NCBI GenBank assembly: GCA_000349905.1
Contig: KB722741.1
Span: forward strand, 178,762 to 242,761
DNA length: 64,000 nt
Reading direction: 5' to 3'
Source of the DNA: Volvariella volvacea V23
Lineage: Eukaryota > Basidiomycota > Agaricomycetes > Agaricales > Pluteaceae
Below, one piece after another: positions 22,531-33,852 of the stretch. Positions within the stretch are counted from its first letter, which is position 1, and the number at the start of each line of letters is the position of its first letter. A model generated the notes under the pieces. The model saw nothing but the letters and a program-made list of their open reading frames with translations. It was not told the origin of the DNA and did no database searches. A program made the translations under genes and the position numbers.

Positions 22531-22857
22531 GAACTTGACTGTGCTCTCTGTGGGGTGGTTGGACTACAGGAATACGACTGTCCAAACAACGAGTTTCGTT
22601 GTTAATGTGACGGATCAGAGGCAGAACACCGCATAGTCATTGTGTTGGATCATGTTTGGTACGAGCGTCGATTCACCCAATCCGTGATCGCAGCCTAAAA
22701 AGTTTGTGTCCAGCAAAAGTGCCATTCGCGAGATGCAAGACAAAGGCCCTTGAGATAAAACAGGAGACGATTTGCCGGATTCGTTGTGGTACAATCGGGG
22801 CGCTACTCAAATGCGTGAATCCCAATACCAAGAACACTAGCAGACGGCTCACGACCA
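22531..22857. other. Intergenic, no supported gene
   Basis: No domain-bearing frame was found. It is the 3' flank of the F-box gene to the right and the distal flank of the duplicated unit to the left. Confidence 0.4.
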
Positions 22858-23946
22858 CTAAGAGGGGTCTTTATCCTTGTCAACAAAGACATCATAGACC
22901 CATTCCAAATCGCCTGAACGAATTAACATGACTCGCCTATCCGCCACCAACTCCCTAGCGCGCAGCGCATTCGGATCTCCCAGCCTCTTCCAATCGCTTT
23001 CGCAGACTTCGACCAAGTACTCCTTCAACGACTTTGGGAACCAGCTCAGAATTTCCGAAATCTCCTTATTTTGCATAAGTCCAAAGAAGTGGAATGGTGC
23101 CCGCAAGTGCCCGAGCTGCGGTGCGATGTGGCCGATTGATTTGATATCTTGGTCGTCGAGCGAGTCGCTAAAATGAAATCGTTTGAGCGCTGGAAAGGCC
23201 ACTGGGACGGAAATGGCAGCATCAAGATCGTCAACTTGGGGGGCGTTACTGGAGAAAAGCGTGAATTCGGTGAGAGAAGGAAATATACAGGGGGGATGGG
23301 GATATGCTGAAGGAGAGGAACAAAGGAGAATGAGCGAAAGAGTAAGCGTGATCAATGTATCGCATGAATGTATCAAAATTCGTCGAATCGCCTCTCCTAC
23401 TACATCGTCGAGCTGACGCACTTCTTTATAGAATGTTGGAGGAAGGGGGATATTCTGGTTTTGGTATACATAGATACCCGAATCCGATTGGCTTGCAGAG
23501 AAGAACTCGGCGTCGGCTCAGAGATCTTCAAGCTCACTTTCGGTTAAGGAAATGGCACTGAGAGGGTCCGATTGATCTCCACTTTCATCATCTGCACTAC
23601 TCTCGCATTCCTCAACGCTGCCACCGCTGCTCACCAGATCATCCGAGTCGAGTTCTTCATATGTAGAGTCGGTTTCCCAGTCTTCGTCTATGAGCTTCTG
23701 TGCCACGCCAAGGAAGAGGTGTCGGATCTGTCGATGGTATGGTGGGAGCCGCTCCAAGGTTTGAAGCAGCAAAATGATCTGCCTTCCAGAATGTGCTGAT
23801 ATGGACTGATACTTATAGCGCAAGGAAAGCTCGCTAAGCCTGCGAGATACGAGAGAAAGCGCACGGCCTGTGTGGCCTCCGTCCGTGCAACACAGGCTGA
23901 AGATTTCCTGCCAGATTTCTGCTGGGACTTGGTTTGGGTCAAGCAT
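22858..23946 (-). pseudogene. F-box gene interrupted by one in-frame TGA
   Basis: The start is the ATG at 23946-23944 (MLDPNQVPAEIWQEIF), beginning directly with an F-box that continues ALSLVSRRLSELSLRYKYQS. It is followed by LPPYHRQIRHLFLGVAQKL and a very acidic Ser/Asp-rich linker. TGA at 23520-23518 ends this reading. The same frame is then open for more than 215 further codons to 22858. That part has KEVRQLDDVVGEAIRRIL, SCDTLITLTLSLILL, FPSLTEFTLFSS and ALKRFHFSDSL, which resemble the leucine-rich half of this F-box family. No intron whose length is a multiple of three with good GT...AG ends spans the TGA; the best donor (gtgagc at the linker) would change frame. It may be a fresh pseudogene, or the short F-box piece may be the product. 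Confidence 0.6.
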
Positions 23947-24561
23947 TTGGAGATGCGTGACTGTCACATCACATGTCGAAACGCGGCGCGCCCTTGACGC
24001 GCTCATTCCCAAATAACCCCACCAACCACGGCAGGCAAAACTGAAGCCAGCAAGTCTACAAGCTCGAAACTCACGGGAGCAGCGCTGGCCCACGAATCTG
24101 TATTCAATTGCAGCCCGTACATGCGCAGTCATCAACCAGGCGTGGCTGCCTCGTGTCGTTTGTTCTCACAGAAGAACATATCCTTTTTCGTTTCGTTTTG
24201 GCAGGCTGCTGTGATGGACACCATCATGATGCCGTTGAGCTATCATCATGAGGTTGGCCAACTATGCTGTGCTTGAAATTTGGGGGATATTAAATGTCGT
24301 GAGTCTCTTGTTACTTTCATCTCACCCACGAGCACCCCGCTCAACTTGTTGCATACTATTGAGTGACTATCTGTCTCAACACCAGCCGTCCTCAAACAAT
24401 TGACGAACCGCAGTAGCCAGCGCTCGAGCTTGGGCTTCACCGCCTGTATAGGTACGTTCTGTCTAATCACCCTTCTGCTGTGATGTCGCGTCTAATTGAA
24501 TGCCATCACTGCATGGCGTATCGTCCCCAGTCACAACATCACATTCGACACCATATCCACG
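23947..24561. other. Intergenic, divergent promoters
   Basis: Lies between the start of the minus-strand F-box gene and the plus-strand gene at 24562, so it should hold both promoters. Nothing else is supported. Confidence 0.4.
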
Positions 24562-25824
24562 ATGGCACCTACCACCTTCTTCCAAGGTGCATATAATTTC
24601 ACGATGGATAATCCCGAATTCAACACCGTGACGGGGAACATGCATGTGGACGCTGACGCTGACGAAGATGACGATGTGGGGGACGACACACAGGACAGCC
24701 TGCCTGATTCCTATCTACACGTTCCACCTACATCTACTCCTAATGTTGACGCCAGACGCGGTGAGTCACTTAATCCCCTCCCCCATCTTCATCCTCCATG
24801 ACTCGTGCACACAATCTATGTGCCGTGTATGGCCACGCCATTGCATGGCATGAAAGGGCTGTGCCTCTTGCCTGCATTGGTAAACTGTACAGCGTGACCT
24901 GTGCAGTTGTGGGTCCATTTTTTCTTGGCGGTATATAATTCCTAATTCGTGACAACTGCTGTTAAACGCTCAAGCAATCTTGTCTTCCTGGTATAGGTCG
25001 TAACGCCGCTCATACGACGGTACCCCCCACGCCGCCGCCAGCCAAGGACTATAACTGGTCTGCGCAGTCCACCCAATACACTCGAGGGAACGCTCGTGCA
25101 AGACCACAGCCTGTTCCTAGAGTGGAAGAACTCGAATCGGAATCAGGTATTTCTTAACCTTTTCCAGTCTAGCATTGATCTCACGTATCACCCAAATTCA
25201 GAATGGCCCCCTCCCCTACCACAATACCGTGCTCGCGGTGCTCACGGTGCCTCCGCCGATCCTAACGCACAAAGACGCCGTGGCGTTGCTAATCCACCCC
25301 GCGCGCGGGTCCCGAATCCCCCCGTGTGGGACAACACCACCCCAAATACCGTCCCTGCAAGCGGATATCCTAGCAGAAACCCCAATCCCTATGGAGGCCC
25401 CCAAGAGGTTGGCGACGATACCAAAAGCGAGAGCGATACCGATAGCGACGATGACGGTTCGCTTTATGCCTACTCGGGCCAATCTCCCGGAACACAACCC
25501 TACGGCGTGAGCGCGCTCACGCTCAATCCTCCTTCTGCTCCACCTGCTCGTCGTGGCCTCTCGAGTAACCCGTCAGCCTCGTCGAGTCGTGCGGATCCAT
25601 CCTCCCCCGCTCGCACTTGTTCCACAGATGCGGTAGATGTCAGTGGTAGCTGCGATAGCCGGGTTGAGCGCCCTTCCTTTGCGCTGCAGGGGTTAAATAG
25701 CTTGGTGGATGACCTACCGAAGAGCGAACTGGCCAGAGTGTGGACCTGGGAAAAGGATAACTCGAAGAAGTCGAAACTTGCAAGATTTAGAGGGGCTTTG
25801 AAGAAATTCTTTTTAATGCAGTGA
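24562..25824 (+). CDS. Disordered agaricomycete protein with FFQGAxNFT-type N-terminus
   Basis: Three exons join cleanly: 24562-24760, 24997-25146 and 25202-25824, giving 323 residues. The N-terminus MAPTTFFQGAYNFTMDNP resembles a short motif common at the start of many agaricomycete proteins of unknown role (FFQxAxNFT followed by a strand and a xxGNxH turn; here TVTGNMHVD). An acidic run follows. The remainder is Pro/Ser/Asn-rich with SDTDSDDDGS, and the end is a basic helix (KLARFRGALKKFFLMQ). There is no signal peptide or membrane segment. The function is unknown; disorder and low complexity suggest a binding or scaffold protein. The first intron is long for this window (236 bases). Confidence 0.7.
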
Positions 25825-26259
25825 CGAGATAGGACGGGGGAGAAGGGGGAAAGAAAAGGAAGGGCGCGGCGTGGAGTCGATGTGCAGCAAACTTGCTGTA
25901 GGCTGATTTGTATGGTGTTAATGGGTTGGGTCGCGTGGTTGCTGTGCCAATAAGCGGGACTTGTGTATTCAGGTGTGCGTGATACCACGAACCCTAGTTG
26001 TACATATGTATTATGATTGTTTCCCTGTGGGCTGACATTGTTGTTTATTTTATTGTATTTCTATATGGGACGATACCTGGGCATACATTCTCTGTTCTTA
26101 TCGACCCCAAGCTTAATGTCAACGCGTTCCATGTAGCAGCCTTAACAGTAGGCTATGCCTCGCACATCTGCATCTACAGCATTGCCGAGTAAACCGAGCT
26201 GAGTGCGAGCGCCAAGTTTTGCACCTGCATAGAGGCCCAACAAATGGTATAACTGACGG
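25825..26259. other. Intergenic, no supported gene
   Basis: 3' flank of the disordered-protein gene and promoter region of the next membrane-family copy. No coding evidence. Confidence 0.4.
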
Positions 26260-26265
26260 TATAAG
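26260..26265 (+). promoter_or_regulatory. TATAAG core promoter box, copy C
   Basis: GGTATAAG ends 35 bases before the ATG at 26301, the same position as CATATAAG in sister copies; the first two bases differ. Confidence 0.5.
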
Positions 26266-26300
26266 AAACCACCACGGAACACCAGATCCGACACGCACCA

Positions 26301-27746
26301 ATGCTTCTCCTTGGTGCTTTTCTTGTTACCGCTGTGTATTACTTAGCGTCTCCCACCACGCCAATATCCCTTCCTCCTAATCCGATCACAAGCCTCATCA
26401 ACGTTGCGACTGCTGTATCCACGGCCTCTACGTGCGACCCCAGCACACGCTCCATGTTTGATATCATATACAGCAGCGCATTAATCGTTTTCTTGTGGAC
26501 GTACATTAGGCTCCACCCCAATATCCCGGATCAGCAAGACTCTTGGTGGAAAACGGCTGCGTTCAAGCTGTATGCGAGACTGCATTCATTATTCGCACCA
26601 GAACTCGTTTTTATATGAGCGCTTAAAGAGACGGTAATGGCAGCAAAAATTGCAGAGATGAATCGAGGTGATTTTCCTTCCAAAAAATCTCGGTGAAGTA
26701 TTATTAACTGCTGACATAAAGATCGAGGGTGGACAAGAACTTACGGGTTTTTCGTACAAATGGGAGGACTCATGCAGCGCAAAGCACGAAGAGGAGGACA
26801 CTACTTTAACGTCATGGAATATGACCAGCTAGCAGGCGGCGCCATACCATATATCTCAGAGAAAGAAATCAAGGATTACGGCAAAGGAGACGTACTCCTC
26901 ACAACCATCATTGTCCTCCAAACGATCTGGTTTGTGACCCAATGCATCGCTCGACAAGCACATGGCTTCTTAGTCACGTCGATAAAGTTGGCTGCTCTCG
27001 CGATCGTGGCTGTGAATGTAGCCACATATTTCTTGTGGTGGGACAAGCCATTCGGTGTCGGGCACCCAATATACTTTGATGAAGAAGGGAGACGGGTGGG
27101 TGGACCTGTGGAAGTGCGCAACGAGAAGGCATGGCATCAATTTATCTGGGAGAAACTGGATTCGCTGTGGAAGTGTACCTGTACCTGGAAAGATGTGTTG
27201 ATCTATCTGGGGGCTATACTATTCCTTCCCGTCTTTCTGATCCCATTCCTCATCATATATCCTTTCATCCTGATTCAAACTGAAAAGACGGTAGGAAATG
27301 GACCAAGGACCTCCGTCTCCATGCTTTATATTGCAAGGCTTGAACAAGAAGACACGAACCATTTCCTGCTTGGTACCTCTGTGGTTGGCATGATAGTCGG
27401 AGGTATCTACCTTCTTGGATGGAACACTGCGTTGCAGACGCTTTGTATGAGTTGGATGTGGCAAGCATTGTCCATCATCCTTGCCATTTCGTCCTTCCTT
27501 GTTGCCTTATTCGTATTTTTAGATTATGCGAATATGTGCATCGGCACACAGAATGCATCAAATAGCTCCATTTGGAGGACAGCATTCACAGTGATGTATG
27601 CATTGTGCCTCGTTTTAATGATTTTCGGTGGCTTTTTGTACTGGGTATCTCGTTTATTAACCCTTATAATTGATGTTGCACACGAAGGCCTACCAGGTTT
27701 AGCATACAAAAATGTAGGATGGGTAACACTTGTACCACATCTGTAG
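26301..27746 (+). pseudogene. Polytopic membrane family, copy C, one TGA at a conserved Trp
   Basis: Exon 1 is 26301-26667 (367 bases) and exon 2 is 26722-27746. With the splice (G|AT) the frame is open for 464 codons except for TGA at 26616-26618. There the sister copies read TGG in the motif PE(V/L)MI(L/M)WAMRQ; here it is PELVFI-stop-ALKETVMAAKIAE. All later hallmarks are intact: GFFVQMGGLMQRK, IPYISEKEIKDYGKGD, WFVTQCIARQAHG, LWWDKPFGVG, PIYFDEEGRR, GGIYLLGWN and KNVGWVTLVPHL. About eight or nine hydrophobic segments are visible, including a signal-like N-terminus. A single nonsense change would truncate the protein after three membrane segments. Readthrough or recent death are both possible. 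The downstream part starts with its own Met in the MGGL motif but lacks the first exon. Confidence 0.7.
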
Positions 27747-27933
27747 TTCCACTTCTTCTTGCTATATTTTCTGTAGACATCTCTGTCTTGCATATGAGTA
27801 CCTAAAGAGGTAGTGTGTTTGGTGCCTGAAAACCTGACAGCCAGACTTCATGATCATGAGCTGTGCAATGCCAACCGTAATATATGTCAAAATCAATTTG
27901 ATCCGTGCCGTAATGAATGCCTAATTATAAATG

Positions 27934-27941
27934 CATATAAG
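27934..27941 (+). promoter_or_regulatory. CATATAAG core promoter box, copy D
   Basis: Exact CATATAAG ending 38 bases before the ATG at 27980, the same spacing as in copy E. Confidence 0.65.
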
Positions 27942-27979
27942 ACGCAGTCGAAAGAAACATCTGAATACAACACCTACCC

Positions 27980-29441
27980 ATGCTTCTCGCTGGTCTCTTC
28001 GTTGCTATGCTTACTCGCGCCCGTGCATCTCCCGTCTCGACTGCTATGCTGGATAACCCAATTTCAAGCCCGCTCTGCGTCGCTGCTGCCGTATTAACTG
28101 CTTCAAAGTGCGATCCTACAGCTAGGCGTACCATCTTTGACATCCTGTATAGCAGCATCGGAGTCATCCTCCTATGCACTTATGCTTCTATTCACCACAA
28201 CATCCCAGATCAAAAACACTCGTGGTTGCTAGTAACGCTGTTGAAGCTGAGAACTGTGTTATTCGCACTGTTGGCTCCAGAACTTATGATAATGTGGGCG
28301 ATGAGGCAAAGGATCATGGCTGGAAAAATCGCAGAAGAGAATAAATGTGAGTTTATTTTTGGTCAACTACCATGAAACTGCTTACTCGAGAGATGAAGAT
28401 AGAGGATGGACCGGAACTCATGCGTTCTTCATCCAAATGGGTGGGCTCATGCAACGCAAACAGCGCGAGCAAACGCCTAGTAGTACATACTACCAAGTTT
28501 TGATGCCGGAACAACTGGATCGAACTACACTGATACCGTATATTCCAGAGAAAGAGATACAAGATCACGGAAAGGGGGACATACTTGCTAAAGCCATCGT
28601 CATACTCCACACCACATGGTTTATTATCCAATGCATCGCTCGCTCTATCCGAGGCCTCACTCTCACAGAAATCGAGTTGGTTGCCCTTGCATTCGCCGTT
28701 TTGAATGCGATCACGTATGGATTATGGTGGGATAAACCATTGAACGTCGAATATCCGATTTACTTTGACGAAGAAGGCAAGCGAATCGATGGGCCTAGAC
28801 CAGAGGAGATGCAAAGAGATCCGTGGTATAAATTTTCAGTGTTTGGTGGCGATCTCGATTTAAGACGTATAGTGGACGTGATGGAACTGGTGGGGGTCCT
28901 GATAACGCTGAGTGTGGTCCTCCTGGTGATCCCAATGACTATAGCGTCAATAATGGAGATGGCTTATAACGGATCCGGAGATGAGCCACTCCGTGGGGAT
29001 GCCGATAAGCCGGATACCAGTGTCCACCCATCCTATGCCGCTAGAATGAAAGATAGAGATTTCATGCTTGCTGTGGCATATTCCTCCGCCATTGGCATGG
29101 CATTTGGTGGAATTCACCTTTTCGGCTGGAACTTTTGTTTTTTCACGCCTGCTGAGCTCTGGTTGTGGCGAGGCTGTTCTTTGATTATTACGATTGTTCC
29201 ATTCATCGTGGTGTCGTTTCAAGCTTTGGGATTCAACTATGATCACGTACGAGAGAATTCCACTACCTCTATAATCTTTGCTCTGACCAGGACTTTGCTT
29301 GGTATGCCAACGATTATTGGTATTGTTTCTTACGTTGTTTCTCGCTTTATTATACTTTTCTTGGCCTTCTACACCCTTCGCTCCTTACCAGACATTGCCT
29401 ATGAGAATATTAAATGGACCGACTTCATCCCCCACATTTAA
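27980..29441 (+). CDS. Polytopic membrane family, copy D (intact), function unknown
   Basis: Two exons, 27980-28346 and 28393-29441, give 471 residues without interruption. The N-terminus MLLAGLFVAMLTRARASP looks like a signal peptide cleaved near ARA. A short lumenal part with SKCDPTARRT follows, then membrane segments near DILYSSIGVILLCTYASI and LFALLAPELMIMWAM with the motif HHNIPDQ between them. Exon 2 has the signature THAFFIQMGGLMQRKQ, IPYIPEKEIQDHGKGD, WFIIQCIARSIRG, LWWDKPLNVEYPIYFDEEGK, GGIHLFGWN, several further membrane helices, and the C-terminus YENIKWTDFIPHI. Related unnamed proteins are common in agaricomycetes; I know of no assigned function or catalytic motif. The family is the main component of the 19-34 kb block, and copy E is its closest relative here. 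Confidence 0.8.
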
Positions 29442-29719
29442 TTTCTTTCATTTTAATGCTTTCCGTTTTCCAGATAAAGCCATTGACTTTCACTTACCAG
29501 AAACACAACCAACATTTCTCGTCTGGGCCTTCCAAGGTAGTGTGTCTGTCTATCGACTCATGATCCCACATAAAACAAAACTGGGATTCACGCATGGCAT
29601 GCACGCAAGTTCAATTCGAATACTACAATCCTAGTACAATAGTAATGACGTGCGCCTGTCCCGGAGTCCCTAGCCTATAATGATACAGCCTCAAGCTACA
29701 AAAAGCTATGCCCGTCCGA
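29442..29719. other. Intergenic between convergent copy D and F-box pseudogene
   Basis: The two genes converge here. A 3' flank only, no gene seen. Confidence 0.4.
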
Positions 29720-31375
29720 CTACAATTCCATTGGTTCAGAAGCAGTGTATCGCCACACAGGCTCACCATCATCACCCTCCACTCTGGTTGAAGAATACGT
29801 CCCACTGAACAAAACTAAGGTTGACGGAACTTCGCTCTTGCCCCTTAGCCTCTTCGCCACCCCCTCCAAGATCTTGTCGCTCTCTTCAATCCAATCCATT
29901 TGTCCAGTCCCACAACCAAAAACCTCTTTCGGCCAGAATAATTGCAAAGTTTCGATTTTTCCTAACTGACAGACATTGTCCAATACATTTTGATAAGGAC
30001 CCAATTGTCGGAGAATTTTTACATCCAGGTAGGTGAGGGTATCGTCGTCGCTATTCATAAGTGAGTTGAGAGAAATATTATCGCTTTTTTCAGGTGGCAG
30101 ACCAAGGAATTTCAGGGCTTTAAGCGATTTCAAAGCCGGCATCCACAGGGATGGCGTAAAGGACCATCCTTCGAGGTATTGGATGTTACGTCGGTACGAA
30201 ATCGAAAGACTTGTAAGGGACGGGGCGTGTCGTAATAGGGCGATCTCAAAGAAGGTCATGATCACTTTTGAAGAAGTCCATGCAGGTATATCCTCGATAT
30301 TCTGGATACTGAGCTCCTGGAGACCAGAATATGAGGCGAGATATGATGTAAGTGGGTGCGAGACTTGGGAGGTTAAAAGCGTTTTAAGCGTTGTTCCGGA
30401 TGCTTGCAAGCCTAGCCAAAGATTGTTGAGTGGAAGGATGGAATAGACAGAGTGAACTCGTAGATGTTGAAGATTGGTGAAGGGAGAATGGAGAGGATCG
30501 GGTGGATGTGAGAATTGGACACCCTTCATCGTGAAGGTATGTAACAGCAACGGCTGTCTCTCCGCACCACCACCCGCATGACGAAATAGTGTGCTCGCAT
30601 CATGCAAGTCAACTGCACAGCCCTGTGAAATATAGAGTTCGTCGAGGTGTTTGTTATTGCCGATGAGGGTTCGGATGACTTTCTTGAAGTCTTCAGGAAT
30701 ACAATGGTGACTGGCAGGGTCCACCACACTGACATCTCCCCATAGATTCAAGGCATCGCACCCCCGTCCAAATTCGTCAAGTGCAAACTTGAACGAGCAA
30801 AGAGACTTGAACTGCAATATGCTGGCGGGGGTATAGCAATGCTTGTACGAGCCCTCGCTCAAATCAATCTCCAGTCCCTTCATTCCTCCAATAGTCGCCT
30901 TTAACACGGCTTCTGCAATGCCTTCTTGGATCTCGGAGATGAGTGCTCTAGCCTTCTGCTTATCCTTTAACGAAATCTCCACCTCATAGTAAGTGAACGA
31001 AGGGCCGTGGATCACTCGATTGTAGCATAAAGGTCGGAGATTCGAACCTGGTTCTCTTCATTCACTTTAACGCACCAACCGCCGGCCCAAATAGTTAACT
31101 TCCTTGCGCATTTGTAGAGGTTGGGGGGAGGTATGCACAAGAGTCGAGAAGCGCAGCGCTCTTAAACATGGACGATGCGAGATTGACTGTGACATTTTGC
31201 AAAACCAATGGGGAGATTTGAGCATTAAGACGACGGGAGGTGAGTCGTAGCGTAGTTGGGTTAATGTTGAGGTGTCGAGGTAAGATGCTATGGAGATGGT
31301 GATCTCAGCAGGAGCATAGTAGAAGGAGTAATCACCGCTAGGTACAATGGACATGTCTTTCTGTAGTGTGGTCAT
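29720..31375 (-). pseudogene. F-box/LRR paralogue, broken in its N-terminal third
   Basis: Paralogue of the intact gene at 53996. The F-box start (YYAPAEITISIASYLDTSTL) matches APLDIILSIAEHIDPATL there. At 31246-31255 the pentamer CGTAG occurs twice (CTACG twice on the coding strand); removing one unit restores the reading QLRLTSRRLNAQ, so a 5-base tandem duplication broke the frame. A C-run on the coding strand (31123-31128) has two extra bases before NLYKCARK. TGA at 31014-31012 stands where the paralogue has Arg (CGA-like). One more frame change lies near 30960-30990. From 31015 to 29720 the frame is open (about 430 codons) and keeps the family LRR region (LRVHSVYSILPLNNLWLGLQ, YLASYSGLQELSIQNIEDIP, YLEGWSFTPSLWMPAL). 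Four lesions make it a pseudogene. Confidence 0.8.
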
Positions 31376-32352
31376 GGTGGTTGTTGTTCGTGATAGACCC
31401 TTTTATTTGCGAGAACATTTAGACGCCCCGTAAGGTAAGGGCGCTGATATTATTGAAAATGACTAATATACATAGCCAGACACAGCCACGGCATGCAATT
31501 AAGACTTGATAGCATCCGTGCAATGCACCAACAATGCACTACAAGGGGTGGACGATTCTATCAGAACGATATTGGAACAATGCAATTATACCTCGGGCTT
31601 ACAAAAGCAAGAACGTAAAACAACTCACGCTTATGGGCTCCCAAAAACACTATACCTTCCAAAGCCCCTCAAGCCCGGGGATGCTTGTGATCGTCAGCTT
31701 ATTCCAACCTTACTATCGTTAACCAACCAACCCGTCTCCATCAATTCCTACTCGTTCATAAACAGCAGCTTGTCGCAACCGGATGCTGCTAAGGGCCGAT
31801 GGCCCGCTTATTATTCGCTTTTTACAATAGTGAGGTCTCCAGCACGGAGGCGCCGGGAGCAGACTCTCCAGAGAGCATATGAATCAAGACGATGATGGAA
31901 TGGGGTTTATTGGGCGCTACCGACAAATGTGATAGTGATGTGACACAATGCAGTCACAACGAAGCCTGCCTCGATTTGTCCACCAAATTGTCCATCACAT
32001 CCATTTTGCCACCATTCTGTTGAAATCAGTGTAAGCACAGTTGGCCACTTCATGTCTCACGGGTTTGAGTGGTATCATAAGTGCGCCTGAGGTACTATCT
32101 ACAACTATATCCTCTTAGCAACTCACCGAGGCCAACTTCAGTTGTCGCGCCCTTGACCCAGGACGCAGGCACCGTCAAGTTCATTTGGCACTACGAAAAG
32201 CCATAAACCTATAGCGGTGCAAAGTGAATCGTAATTTCCACGATGTGGTTGTATCCACGATCGTGAAAGCTTGACGGGCCAACCTCGTGGAGTGCACGGC
32301 GACACCGCGCGCAGGGTTGTGATTGCAAGGTACTGCGGATTGCACTCGCACA
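31376..32352. other. Intergenic, about 1 kb, no supported gene
   Basis: Short open frames are present but have no domain or coding bias. The right part is the promoter region of membrane-family copy E. No mobile element ends were recognised. Confidence 0.4.
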
Positions 32353-32360
32353 CATATAAG
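32353..32360 (+). promoter_or_regulatory. CATATAAG core promoter box, copy E
   Basis: Exact CATATAAG ending 38 bases before the ATG at 32399, identical in spacing to copy D. Confidence 0.65.
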
Positions 32361-32398
32361 ACGGCGTTGGGAGAAACGGACGAACCCTATACATACTC

Positions 32399-33852
32399 AT
32401 GCTTCTCGCTAGTGCCCTCCTCTCCGCACTTGCTCGCTCCCCCACATCTTCCGTCTCACCCCCGGCCCCCAATAGCTCGATCCCAAGCCCACTATGCGTT
32501 GCCGCAGCCTCATTAGCCACTTCTAAATGCGACCCCACTGCTACCCGAAGCATTGCTGACATCGTATACAGCAGCATCGGCGTCATCCTCTTGTGCACAT
32601 ACGTTTCAGTACACCACAACATCCCCGACCAAAAGCACTCCTGGTGGGGAGTAACCTGGCGAAGGTGGAGGACCGTACTATGCGCATTATTGGCTCCGGA
32701 AGTTATGATCCTGTGGGCGATGAGACAAAGGATTATGGCTGGAAGAATAGCAGAAGAGAATGAATGTAAGTCTATTTCTAATTAACGCATGACGAGATTG
32801 CTTACTCGTGGGGTAAAGACAGAGGATGGACTCGAACACATGGGTTCTTCATCCAAATGGGAGGACTCATGCAGCGCCAACTGCGCGAAGGGGAAGCTAG
32901 TGGAGTATACTATCGGGTTTTGAAACCGGAAGACCTCGATAACGCCAGGATACCTTACATCCCTGAGAAGGAGATAAAGGACCACGGGAAGGGAGACATA
33001 CTAGCCAAGGCTATTGTCATCTTTCAAACCACCTGGTTCACCATTCAGTGTATCGTCCGTCCTATCCAAGGCCTCGCCATCGCCGAGATCGAGTTGGTCG
33101 CTCTTGCATTCGCAATTCTGAATGCGATCACGTATGGACTGTGGTGGGATAAGCCGTTGAATATAGAATACCCGATTTACTTCGATGAGGAGGGAAAGCG
33201 AGTTGATGGGCCTGGGCCCGAAGACGCTCAAAGTTCGGAGGCATGGTACGAGTTTTCGATGTGGGGTAAAAATATAGACCTACGAGATAAACGGGACGTA
33301 CTGGCACTGCTGTGCCTAGCACCACTAATGATTCTCATCGCAATCCCCTTGGCTGTGAACTCGATAACCGAAATGGTGTACATCGGATCTGGAGATAGAG
33401 CCTCCGACACGAACAACGATCCAGAGACTAGCGTTCACCCGTTCTACGCTGCCAAGATGGATAATACTGACTTCACGTTCGTTGTGTCCGTTGCGTCTCT
33501 CATCGGCATTGTGTTCGGAGGAATTCACGTCATCGTGTGGATTGTCCCTGCTCAAGGGTCCCCTGAACTCTGGGTAGGGCGAGTTTGTTCCCTGGTTCTT
33601 ACGTTCGTTCCACTCTCCGTTGCATTGCTTCGGGTTCTGTGTGTTTTGTGCGATCGCCCAAGGAAGAATTGGGTCCTCACCAAGGTCCTTCACTTTTTCG
33701 CCCAATTGCTCGACGTTTTGGTGATTGTTAGTATGCTCGCTTATGTTTCTTCTCGCTTCATTATCCTTTTCCTGGCCATTTTCTCTCTTCGTTCCCTACC
33801 TGACTCTGTCTATGAAAGCCTTGAGTGGACGGAGTTCATACCTCATATTTAA
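32399..33852 (+). CDS. Polytopic membrane family, copy E (intact), function unknown
   Basis: Exons 32399-32765 and 32819-33852 give 466 residues. Exon 1 has the same length (367 bases) and intron phase as in copies C and D. The N-terminus MLLASALLSALARSPTSS is signal-like. It is followed by SKCDPTATRS, DIVYSSIGVILLCTYVSV, HHNIPDQKHSW and a segment with PEVMILWAMRQRIMAGRI. Exon 2 carries THGFFIQMGGLMQRQ, IPYIPEKEIKDHGKGD, WFTIQCIVRPIQGLA, LWWDKPLNIEYPIYFDEEGK, an acidic loop with SVHPFYAAKMDN, GGIHVIVW (Gly-Trp-Asn of the sister copies changed) and the C-terminus YESLEWTEFIPHI. Eight or nine membrane segments are visible. It is probably a secretory-pathway or plasma-membrane protein by inference from its signal-like start. 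The substrate or role is unknown. Confidence 0.8.

Noticed and set aside
31020..31060. A GGTTCGAATC-like T-loop on the minus strand, possible tRNA
   Set aside because: The flanking bases do not form a T-stem, D-arm or acceptor stem, and the stretch lies in the F-box pseudogene coding sequence.
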